A DNA stretch of 64,000 nucleotides from Methanosarcina horonobensis HB-1 = JCM 15518 (GTDB lineage Archaea; Halobacteriota; Methanosarcinia; Methanosarcinales; Methanosarcinaceae): contig NZ_CP009516.1 of the NCBI RefSeq assembly GCF_000970285.1, positions 4,877,036 through 4,941,035 of the forward strand. Reading direction: 5' to 3'. The translations under genes and the position numbers were made by a program. Positions 34,226 through 41,892 of the stretch are shown piece by piece. The first letter of the stretch is position 1. Every line of letters starts with the position of its first letter. The notes beneath the pieces are model-generated. The model did not search any database. It was given only the letters and a program-made list of their open reading frames with translations, and was not told the DNA's origin.

Positions 34226-34387
34226 ATGAAAATTGAACTTCTGGTAGACGGCAGGAAAATCCCGATGAATGAGTTTGTCCAGACAATAGTAGGAAACGTT
34301 ATTAAGGCAATGGTTGAGACTCTTCACACAATTGATAGCGACTGGAAAGAAATTTCTATTCGTATAGAACAGGATGAAGCAAAGTAA
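34226..34387 (+). CDS. Small conserved-looking protein of 53 residues
   Basis: The frame begins MKIELLVDGRKIPMNEFVQT and ends ISIRIEQDEAK, with 53 residues. A perfect gaggag ribosome-binding site lies eight bases before the ATG. The protein reads as a beta strand, a turn, an amphipathic helix (VQTIVGNVIKAMVETLH) and a final strand (EISIRI), which is a plausible small alpha/beta fold. It lies 68 bp after moaA on the same strand, so it may be co-transcribed. I believe similar short proteins occur in other methanogens but cannot name a family. Function unknown. Confidence 0.72.
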   Translation: MKIELLVDGRKIPMNEFVQTIVGNVIKAMVETLHTIDSDWKEISIRIEQDEAK

Positions 34388-34503
34388 GGAAAGAAAAAAG
34401 AAATTTAAGAGTTTTTTCTGAAATAAAAAAGAAAAACAGGTTTACCTGGTACAGATTCTATTCTCTTTTTTTAGTTAAAACACATAGATTAACTTTACTG
34501 TTT

Positions 34504-35295
34504 TCAAAGGTATTTTTCGATATCAGAAAACTCGATTCTTGCAGTTGAATCAAGGGAGATCGGAGTTATTGATACATGCCCCTTCTGCATAATAGCGTGC
34601 ACGTCGGTCCCTTCTTCTTCTTCGCGGATAAGATCACCTGCAATCCAGTAATAAGGCCTGCCCCTGGGATCGCGACGTTCTTCAACGTCGGTTTTAAAGA
34701 CCTTCCGGGCAAGGCGGGTTATTTCTACCGGGGTGTCCTCTTCGGCATGGTAAGGAATGTTGATATTCAGGAGATCCACATTTTCCGGCATGCCATGCCT
34801 CAGCACGTTTCGGGCAATTCTGTTAACTACTTTTATCCCTGCTTCGAAGCGCTCTCTATGATAATCCCTGGGGTCATCGAATTTCTGTCCCTCATCAAGC
34901 ACCTGCATGGAAGCGGCAATTGCCGGAACTCCATAGCTTGCAGCTTCAAGGGCTCCTCCGATGGTCCCTGAGGTAGTGATCGTATCCGTGCTTATGTTTT
35001 CTCCAATATTAAATCCCGAGAGCACCAGGTCAGGCATTTCCTTGAGAATTGTGAAAATGCCAAGAATTACGGAGTCCGTGGGAGTGCCACCCACCGAATA
35101 AGCAGGTATGCCCCCTACATCAGTCTTTGTGATCCGGAGGGGCTCAAAGATAGAAATCGAACGCCCTACTCCACTCTGCTGGACAGCAGGAGCCGAAATT
35201 GTAACTTCCCCAAGATCCGAAACGCTGTCAAAGGCGGCTTTCAGGCCTGTAGAGTAAACACCGTCATCATTTGTAACAAGAATTTTTGGGACCAT
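34504..35295 (-). CDS. surE: 5'/3'-nucleotidase SurE
   Basis: A 263-residue metal-dependent nucleotidase acting on nucleoside monophosphates. The start KILVTNDDGVYSTGL carries the metal-binding NDD pair (residues 8-10). SAPAVQQSGVGRSISIF and GTPTDSVILG are conserved, and LVLSGFNIGENIST has the Asn ligand. SGTIGGALEAASYGVPAIA follows. The ATG at 35295 is preferred over one at 35307 because ggaaag lies before it and the family begins at this point. The gene converges on the small protein after moaA. No damage is visible. Confidence 0.94.
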   Translation of the reverse strand: MVPKILVTNDDGVYSTGLKAAFDSVSDLGEVTISAPAVQQSGVGRSISIFEPLRITKTDVGGIPAYSVGGTPTDSVILGIFTILKEMPDLVLSGFNIGENISTDTITTSGTIGGALEAASYGVPAIAASMQVLDEGQKFDDPRDYHRERFEAGIKVVNRIARNVLRHGMPENVDLLNINIPYHAEEDTPVEITRLARKVFKTDVEERRDPRGRPYYWIAGDLIREEEEGTDVHAIMQKGHVSITPISLDSTARIEFSDIEKYL

Positions 35296-35696
35296 CAGCT
35301 TTCCCATAAGTTGCCGAATAATTTAAAATTTATGGAAAGGCTGCACTGATTTTAACCTTTGTATTGCAGGTAAATGTTTTCCAGATCCGATTTTCATTCA
35401 AAGATAATTATAGAAACAAAAATAATATATTATGGGCAATATATATTAATAAAAAAAATGTTTAACGGGGGTGAGAATAAATCCTGAAATCTCAAAATGA
35501 AAATGGGAAAAGGGTATTATCCCGTGTAATTTTGTTTTTCTTAATCATAGATTAAAGAATCTTTACCAGAATTTCCAATGTTACTGGTAATTGAAAATTT
35601 TATAACTGTAATAGTTATTATAAATCAACAAATCGGAAAGAGTGAAAGATTTCAGTTAAATGGCTAAAATCCGGAGAAATTCGGGGAGTGGTATTG
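35296..35696. other. Divergent region with the aceP promoter and long leader
   Basis: 401 bp, AT-rich. TATA-like stretches at 35423-35432 and 35440-35449 suggest an aceP start near 35470 and a leader of about 220 nt. The tccagatt/aatttcca segments around 35570 and the gttattata repeat near 35605 are short and may be chance. No gene is supported. Confidence 0.45.
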
Positions 35697-36287
35697 ATGG
35701 TAGAAGCACAGGAAGTAATAACACATGTACACGTAAGAGACAGGACTGCAAACCCTTCACCATTGGGATTTACCGGCCTCGGCCTTTCGGCAGTCCTCCT
35801 TAGCCTCAGCTATATAGGACTTTACCCTGTGGACTCAATGATTGTATCCATGGCAATTTTTCTTGGAGGTTTTGCTCAGGTCTTTGCAGGCATTATGGCA
35901 TGGAAGAAGGGAAGTGTTTTCGGAGGCACGGCATTCTGTGCGTTCGGGCTTTTCTGGTTCTCCCTTGCAGGATTGATACTTATGCCTTCACTTGGGTGGA
36001 TTGAAGGTCCTGAGCCTTTATCACTTGCAGCCTACCTCTTCCTCTGGGGAGTTTACACCTTCGTTATGCTGATAGCAACTCTGAAGCTGGGCAGTAAAGC
36101 TATAATGTTTGTATTTGTGACCCTTTTCCTGCTGTTTATGCTGCTGGCTGTTGTAAACGCCACAGGAAACACAGGCCTGCTCGTCATAGCTGGTTATGTA
36201 GGGCTTATCTTGGGTCTTTCAGCCCTATATACCGGCCTTGCTGAAGTGCTTAATGATGCATACGGAAGGACAGTCGTTCCTATCTGA
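35697..36287 (+). CDS. aceP: Acetate transporter of the AceP/SatP (GPR1/FUN34/YaaH) family
   Basis: A 196-residue polytopic membrane protein. The family signature NPSPLGFTGLGL lies at about residues 18-29, ahead of six membrane helices. Members transport acetate, and in Methanosarcina the AceP homologue is associated with growth on acetate. The start ATG at 35697 follows ggggagtgg at 35683-35691; an in-frame GTG at 35688 is less likely. It is monocistronic with a predicted long leader and ends 155 bp before a hairpin-T terminator. The symbol follows the Methanosarcina mazei literature as I recall it. Confidence 0.85.
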   Translation: MVEAQEVITHVHVRDRTANPSPLGFTGLGLSAVLLSLSYIGLYPVDSMIVSMAIFLGGFAQVFAGIMAWKKGSVFGGTAFCAFGLFWFSLAGLILMPSLGWIEGPEPLSLAAYLFLWGVYTFVMLIATLKLGSKAIMFVFVTLFLLFMLLAVVNATGNTGLLVIAGYVGLILGLSALYTGLAEVLNDAYGRTVVPI

Positions 36288-36441
36288 GCCATAAAAGGAA
36301 AGGCAAAAAATAAAAGGAGAAATTAAGAAATAAAAGCATGAGTAGAAAAAAACCTGGAAATTAAACAAGAGATAACAGGAACATAAGATTAAATTTAGAA
36401 AAAAATACAACGGCAGAAATGCCGAAGCAAAGGATAAAACA

Positions 36442-36482
36442 CAGGGCTGTTTGTTCAGCATATGCTGGGCCCTGGTTTTTTT
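36442..36482 (+). terminator. Hairpin and T-tract terminator of aceP
   Basis: cagggc at 36442-36447 pairs with gccctg at 36469-36474, and seven T follow. An inner cagcatatgctg palindrome strengthens the structure. Confidence 0.6.
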
Positions 36483-37182
36483 GATCTGATAGTGCCTCCT
36501 TTTCTAGCTATTGACCGGTCATTTTGATTCCTATTCACTTTTTAACCTGAGGATTTTTGAAATAGGCGGGGTATTAAAGAAAGATGTTTGAGCCACCCTA
36601 CGTGGATTATTCCAGCTTCAGGTGTTTTGAGTCCAGGATTGAAACAAAACCTCTTTTCCATGGGTAAAACTTACACAATTGTGAACGGAATCTGACAAGC
36701 CTGAGCACTGAAAAAGCATTTTGTTTTAACTTTTGGGGCCTCAGACTTGCAGTTTCCAATTACACACAGGTATAGTTAAGCTGTGTAAGTCCTGCGATAC
36801 CAGAATCAGTAAGAGCCTGTCCGTTTAACTGACCATTGGTATTTCATCGGGCTTTCCTCAGCTCAGTCCGGAATAGTCTTTTTTCTGTAGAGGTTGTTTT
36901 CAATTCAAATTCGAAAGGAGGCAAACCTGCAGAATTTTATTATCTGCAGTTTTAAAGTGTGTTTTTAATTTTAAAGCATATGTTTAACTGTGTATTCATA
37001 CAGGTGATAAACACTTAAAGAAAACATTATCACCTTCATTGTTAGAAACTCCAGACTATGAAGCCATTCCCCGATCTCCATAATCGTTTCCGGTTGTAAA
37101 CTTTTCTTTTCTAATACGGTTTTTATAATTTCATGTAAACTCTTTGCTAACATTTTATCGTAACCCCACTGATAATGTATTC

Positions 37183-37343
37183 TATCAGACGTTAACTCAA
37201 AGCATTCCCTGTTTGAAAATGCCCTGTGCGAGATATTTTTTTATCCAACGTAGTCTCAAAGGAGCCTTCTGTTTGAAGACGTCCTGCATAGCATACACTA
37301 TCCGACGTAGTCTTGAAGAGGCATCTCCATATTGAAAATGCCA
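37183..37343. repeat. Degenerate tandem repeat of about 58 bp, three copies
   Basis: Three copies begin with tatcagacgt (37183), tatccaacgt (37242) and tatccgacgt (37299). Each is followed by a caaag/gaag block, a pyrimidine-rich stretch and gtttgaaaatgcc-like sequence. A fourth, weaker copy may start near 37354. The similarity covers nearly the whole unit, so this is not a repeat-spacer (CRISPR) array. Confidence 0.6.
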
Positions 37344-37622
37344 TATTTTACCCCACCGACTCTAGCTTTAGAAGCTTGTCATATTAAAACTTGTTGAGCC
37401 TGTATAAGAGAATTTTATATGAGTACATGAATAATTTACAGGCCCTTCAATTAACTTTTTGACCATGAAGCAAAAAAAGGAAGCTGAATTTTGATGGCAA
37501 AGGAACGAAGCATACTAAAATAGAACAGAGCTTAAAAACCCAGGATCGAGAAAAGAAGCCAGTATCGGATGTTTATTTCTAACCTGAATTTGTCATGCAA
37601 ATAAGACCTGAGCGCAGATCTC

Positions 37623-37911
37623 TCAGGCATACACAACTTCCTTCATAATAATGTCCTTCAGTTGTGGCTTGAGAGCTTTTTCAGTAACGAGGTCAATTTC
37701 CTGACCGAATAAGTCTTCCAGATAGAATTTAAATCCATGTAATTGTCAAAGGTTTTCTGTCCTTCCTCAAACACTACGAGTACGTCGAGGTCACTACACT
37801 ATCTTCTTTTTCTTCTCCTCTCGCAAAAGATCCGAAAAGGCCGATTTTTTTGACCCCAAATTTTTGGCGGATAAGTTTCTCGTTCTCCTTCAAAGTCGAG
37901 ATAGCATCCAT
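37623..37911 (-). pseudogene. MNT-type nucleotidyltransferase with two frameshifts
   Basis: From ATG 37911 the frame reads MDAISTLKENEKLIRQKFG, then IGLFGSFARGEEKEDS, which is the canonical GSxxRG nucleotidyltransferase motif. It then shifts frame. DLDVLVVFEEGQKTFDNYMD follows in a second frame, and FKFYLEDLFGQEIDL to KEVVYA in a third, ending at TGA 37623. Joined, the pieces give a normal small MNT antitoxin-like protein of about 96 residues with the metal-binding DxD. MNT proteins pair with HEPN toxins or substrate-binding subunits. No intact HEPN partner is found beside it. Confidence 0.75.
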
Positions 37912-38145
37912 AATCAGTACTCTGCTTCAATCTTTAAAATATTTGTCTCGAAAAGGCCGCAGGGTATAACAACAAGAAGAATTGAAAAACAGGGCAATAT
38001 CAGTAGCTGTCCCAAACCTGTCTTTTCCCCGCGCCTCAGCATGACGCGAGCGCAAAGATTCGGAAATGCACACCCATATTGGCTATCAACTGGTGTAGAG
38101 ATAAGTTTTAAAAAAGTATATATCACAATTTAAATTATTATTTTT

Positions 38146-38946
38146 ATGAAAAACGAAATTTCTGGTCGCCCTTTTTCGCTAAAAGTCTATTTGCTAATTA
38201 TCATTGCACTTTCATGGCCTTTTCAGATTGCCTACCCATTTTTAGGAGAAGCTTTTAAGCCCCTCCTTTTAGTATCAATGATCATGGTTGGTGTCGGCAC
38301 TTATATTGCCGGCAAGTTTGTGTTCAGGGATGGGTTTGAAAATGCCGGCTGGCAATGGGGCAAACCCAGGCATTATTTATACGCTTTTGGACTTGCGTTA
38401 TTTTTATGGGCTTTCCCGAGAGTTATTGAACAGCTACTGGGAATTTATGAAGCTCCTCAAGACGTAAGCACCACAACCATTCTGGCTGAGTTTTTATTTA
38501 GTTTTACAATCACACTCATTCCGGCTTTTGGGGAAGAATTCGGTTGGCGTGGATATTTATTGCCTCGTTTATTCGCCCGATACACGACCCGCTATGCACT
38601 GCTTCTGCACGGCTTTATCACCTGGGTCTGGCACCTGCCAGTTATAGTTGTAATGGGAACGCAGATAGCCGGCAATCCTCTTGTTTCAGTATCGCTTGTT
38701 ATGCTTGTCAGTTTGATACCGACAGTTATGCATGCAGTTGTATTTGCCTACATCTGGTCAAGCACGCAAAGTTTAGCCGTATCGACCGTTTACCATGCCG
38801 CATTTGATGAAGTTCGTGATTCCATTGAAGGGACGGCTGGTTTAGGTCCGCTTTCACAAAACTGGCAAATGCTAATTCTTACTATTTTAGGAATTGCGCT
38901 ATTATGGAAAGCAAAATGGAAAAAAACAGCTAACACTTCGTTATAA
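38146..38946 (+). CDS. CPBP-family intramembrane metalloprotease
   Basis: A 266-residue membrane protein of the Abi/CAAX-protease-like (CPBP) family. Motif 1 is GEEFGWRGYL (EExxxR) at about residue 130. Motif 2 is HGFITWVWHLP near 150, and motif 3 is VYHAAFD near 218. Eight hydrophobic segments surround them. The family includes Rce1-type prenyl-protein proteases and proteins linked to bacteriocin self-immunity. The substrate is unknown. It is monocistronic and lies in a degraded, accessory-looking region between two broken MNT/HEPN remnants, so it may be part of an acquired cassette. Confidence 0.9.
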   Translation: MKNEISGRPFSLKVYLLIIIALSWPFQIAYPFLGEAFKPLLLVSMIMVGVGTYIAGKFVFRDGFENAGWQWGKPRHYLYAFGLALFLWAFPRVIEQLLGIYEAPQDVSTTTILAEFLFSFTITLIPAFGEEFGWRGYLLPRLFARYTTRYALLLHGFITWVWHLPVIVVMGTQIAGNPLVSVSLVMLVSLIPTVMHAVVFAYIWSSTQSLAVSTVYHAAFDEVRDSIEGTAGLGPLSQNWQMLILTILGIALLWKAKWKKTANTSL

Positions 38947-39076
38947 ACTTGGTAAAATGAAGTTCAAATAAATTATACAGTTATTATTCATAACTTCATT
39001 TTTGGATTTCACTTGCGGACGCCAGGATCAAAACGGTATTAGATTAAAGGTAAGTCCAAAAAAGGAATTATTAACC

Positions 39077-39397
39077 CTATGTCTCCGCTCTTTCGACAAT
39101 CCGCCGACAGACTTTATCCATCAGATACCAGTAATCCTTTATCTGTTGATAGATCTCCTCCACAGCCTCTTCGTCGTAGGTGTGAGTACTGAGATTTCTA
39201 TCATCGGTCATTTCAAGAGTTTTCACTGTCTCTTCTTCCGAAAGGATACCTGCTTTGAATGCTTCTCTGAAACATGACTTTGGAGAAGTACACTCGATAC
39301 CCTCCCTAACTCGAAGGTAATCCTTGATAAACTTCCAGAAAATGTCAAATAAATATTCAAATCTCTTAACTATAATCTCCCCTTGCCCTGGAACCAA
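39077..39397 (-). pseudogene. HEPN-type nucleotidyltransferase-binding protein, 5' end lost
   Basis: The readable part VKRFEYLFDIFWKFIKDYL, then SPKSCFREAFKAGILSEEE, then TDDRNLSTHTYDEE matches the nucleotidyltransferase substrate-binding family (HI0074 type). It retains the RNxxxH-like motif of HEPN proteins. The N-terminal 25-30 residues are missing; the open frame before it is out-of-frame MNT sequence. The gene ends in TAG with a TAA one codon later. It could still be translated from a weak internal start, but a deletion product is more likely. Confidence 0.7.
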
Positions 39398-39494
39398 AAA
39401 GTATCACAATAACATCTTCTTCTTTAAAAGTTTCAATAATAAGGGATTTCAAATCCTGAAGGCTTTTTTGATAGATAGGAGAAGAACTATTCAT
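39366..39494 (-). pseudogene. Truncated MNT nucleotidyltransferase, fused to the HEPN remnant
   Basis: From ATG 39494 the frame encodes 42 residues, MNSSSPIYQKSLQDLKSL... to LFGSRARGDYS, and stops at TAA 39366. It contains the GSRARGD motif of MNT nucleotidyltransferases but lacks the DxD metal site and the rest of the domain. It overlaps the HEPN remnant by 32 bases. The pattern implies a deletion that removed the 3' end of the MNT gene and the 5' end of its HEPN partner. Confidence 0.7.
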
Positions 39495-39817
39495 CTAATA
39501 TTCATTTAAGGATTTTCAATACTTTAATTTAATGTTAGTCCTAGAGAATTTCGATTTCTGAGTTCAAGTTTAAGGTTCAGGTTTTGCATTAACTTACTTA
39601 AGCTAGGTAATTCTTAAAAGTCCCCACCTAAAGCATGCTTGATTAGTATAAAGTGACCAACCTCACTGCCAACTATCAATTTCTATCTTTTAACCCCCTC
39701 ACCTCAGAGCAGTGCAAATTTAATATAATGATACCCTTTATCCATCTATTATTTCTAACAAATCAAAAATTCACGATTACCCGATATCCCCCAATCAATG
39801 TCACGAGGATTTATAAA

Positions 39818-41659
39818 ATGGATAAATACGAAAAAGTATTCGAGCTGGCAAAGCGCCGCGGCTTTTTGTGGAACTCATTTGAGCTGTATGGCGGAAGCCG
39901 CGGATTTTATGATTACGGACCTCTCGGGAGCACGCTGAAGAGGCGCATAGAGCAGATCTGGAGAGAATTTTATGTTATCCAGGAAGGGCATATGGAGATC
40001 GAGTGCCCGACCATAGGGATTGAAGAAGTCTTTATCGCATCCGGGCACGTTGGAGGCTTTTCTGACCCACTTTGTGAGTGTATGAACTGTAAAGAAGCTT
40101 TCCGAGCTGACCACCTTGTAGAAGATGTAACTGAAGCTGCAGGGACACTGAGCGCAGAAGACCTTACCAGGGTCATAAGGGAAAACGAAATCAGATGCCC
40201 AGAGTGCGGTGGAGAATTCGGGGAAGCCTACGAGTTTAACCTGATGTTCAAGACCACAATCGGGCCAGGGACCGGAAGGCAGGGGTACCTCAGGCCTGAA
40301 ACGGCTCAGGGGATGTTTGTGGACTTCCAGAGGCTGTCCAGGTTCTACAGGGATAAGCTGCCTTTCGGGGCTGTGCAGATAGGCAAGTCTTACAGAAACG
40401 AGATTGCACCAAGGCAGGGTGTAATCAGGCTCAGGGAGTTCACGCAGGCCGAATGTGAGATCTTTGTTGACCCGAGGAACAAGAAACACCCCAATTTCGA
40501 GCGCTTTGCAGATAAGGAACTTGTTCTCTATTCACAGGAGGCACAGAAAAAAGGCGAATCTATCAGGATGACTGTACGGGAAGCTGTGAAGAGCGGAATC
40601 ATTGCCCATGAGGTCCTGGGCTACAATATTGCACTTACCAATGAGTTCCTGACAAAAGTAGGGATGGATCCTGCAAAACTCAGGTTCAGGCAGCACCTGA
40701 CAGATGAAATGGCACATTATGCAATTGACTGCTGGGACGCAGAGATCGAAACAGAGCGCTTCGGCTGGGTTGAAATCGTGGGAATTGCCGACAGGACGGA
40801 CTACGACCTCAAAGCCCATGCAAGAGTCAGTAAAACTGACCTTTACGTTTACGTTGAGTATGACGAGCCTAAAATGGTGACCCGCTTTGTTGTAAAGCCG
40901 AACATGGCCAAACTTGGTCCCCTCTTCAAGGGCAAAGCAAAAGCCGTTGCAGATGCCTTGAAACAGCTTTCGGAAGAAGAGCTCTCAAAGGACCAGATCA
41001 AAGTCACCGTGGATGGAGAAGAACTGACTGTCAGCTCGGATGTAGTGGACTTTGCCGAAGAGACCGTAAAGGTCAGCGGGGAAAATGTTATCCCTCACGT
41101 TATTGAGCCTTCCTACGGAATAGACAGGATCTTCTACGGAGTCATGGAGCATGCCTTTGATGAAGAGAATGTTGCTCAGAAGGCAGCAGAGTCCGGACTT
41201 AAAGGTGCGGAAGCAGCAGAAGGCGTAGAAAAGGCAGAAAAAAGACCTGAAGCAGTAAAGGATGAAAGTGAAGTGGAAGGCGAAGAAGAAGCACGCCTTG
41301 TGATGCACTTCTCAAGTGCAGTCGCCCCTGTTCAGGTGGCAGTTCTCCCGCTCCTCACCAGGAAAGAGCTTGCAGACCCGGCAAAAGAGATAGTTGCAAA
41401 ACTCAGGGAGAAGAACCTGCTTGTCAATTATGACGATTCAGGGACTATCGGGCGCCGCTACAGGAGAAATGACGAAATAGGGACTCCCTACTCAGTTACC
41501 GTTGACTATGACACTCTTCAGGACGGAACTGTTACAATCAGGGACAGGGACTCCATGCGCCAGATAAGAGCCCCAATCGACGGAATAGAAAACGTGCTCT
41601 ATGAGTTGATCTACAGGGGCAGAAACTTCGAATCCGCAGGCAAGCCCTTTAATTTCTGA
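39818..41659 (+). CDS. glyS: Glycyl-tRNA synthetase
   Basis: A 613-residue class II synthetase of the alpha2 (eukaryotic/archaeal) type, charging tRNA(Gly). The N-terminus has GFLWNSFELYGGSRGFYDYGPLG. Motif 2 lies around SYRNEIAPRQGVIRLREFTQAE, and motif 3 around PSYGIDRIFYGVMEHAF. The C-terminal anticodon-binding domain begins near VAPVQVAVLPLL. Between the catalytic and anticodon domains there is an Ala/Glu/Lys-rich insert of about 35 residues (KGAEAAEGVEKAEKRPEAVK). The start is ATG 39818 with gaggat upstream; an earlier in-frame ATG would add 55 unrelated residues. Confidence 0.95.
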   Translation: MDKYEKVFELAKRRGFLWNSFELYGGSRGFYDYGPLGSTLKRRIEQIWREFYVIQEGHMEIECPTIGIEEVFIASGHVGGFSDPLCECMNCKEAFRADHLVEDVTEAAGTLSAEDLTRVIRENEIRCPECGGEFGEAYEFNLMFKTTIGPGTGRQGYLRPETAQGMFVDFQRLSRFYRDKLPFGAVQIGKSYRNEIAPRQGVIRLREFTQAECEIFVDPRNKKHPNFERFADKELVLYSQEAQKKGESIRMTVREAVKSGIIAHEVLGYNIALTNEFLTKVGMDPAKLRFRQHLTDEMAHYAIDCWDAEIETERFGWVEIVGIADRTDYDLKAHARVSKTDLYVYVEYDEPKMVTRFVVKPNMAKLGPLFKGKAKAVADALKQLSEEELSKDQIKVTVDGEELTVSSDVVDFAEETVKVSGENVIPHVIEPSYGIDRIFYGVMEHAFDEENVAQKAAESGLKGAEAAEGVEKAEKRPEAVKDESEVEGEEEARLVMHFSSAVAPVQVAVLPLLTRKELADPAKEIVAKLREKNLLVNYDDSGTIGRRYRRNDEIGTPYSVTVDYDTLQDGTVTIRDRDSMRQIRAPIDGIENVLYELIYRGRNFESAGKPFNF

Positions 41660-41693
41660 ATTGAAGAAATTAAGGATACTACCGGGTTTCTGA

Positions 41694-41740
41694 GCTGCGG
41701 GCTGAAGAACCTGCAGCAAAACCTTTTAATTTTTTTATTG
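41694..41740 (+). terminator. Intrinsic-type terminator of glyS
   Basis: gctgcggg at 41694-41701 pairs with cctgcagc at 41710-41717 (one G-U pair, loop of eight). It is followed by aaaaccttttaattttttt. The position, 35 bp after the glyS stop, suits a terminator. Confidence 0.65.
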
Positions 41741-41747
41741 CTTTTAT

Positions 41748-41803
41748 AATAACTTAGTAATAACTTAGTAATAACAACTTAGTAATAACAACTTAGTAAA
41801 GTA
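41748..41803. repeat. Tandem repeat of an aacttagtaata(ac) unit
   Basis: aacttagtaat occurs four times at about 41751, 41762, 41776 and 41790 with spacing of 11-14 bp. It lies between the glyS terminator and the hef gene, so it may overlap the hef promoter. Confidence 0.75.
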
Positions 41804-41892
41804 AAAATAATCATGTAATATAACAACTCCATAATCCCGTAAAGTAAATTAACCATTAAAAATAAAATTGCCCTACAACCCCCTGAATCAAA

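Larger units (their letters stand above)
36288..38145. other. Degraded 1.9-kb region
   Basis: The longest gene-poor stretch here. It holds the aceP terminator, a degenerate 58-bp repeat array at 37183-37343, and a frameshifted nucleotidyltransferase at 37623-37911. A 60-codon minus frame at 36971-37153 begins MLAKSLHEIIKTVLEKK but has no recognisable relative and may be a remnant. The other frames are not convincing. Confidence 0.55.

Noticed and set aside
36971-37153. 60-codon minus-strand frame in the degraded region
   Set aside because: No ribosome-binding site, no recognisable relatives and it lies beside repeats; at most a remnant.
37183-37343. CRISPR array
   Set aside because: The 58-bp units resemble each other along their whole length rather than alternating identical repeats with unique spacers, and no cas gene is present.
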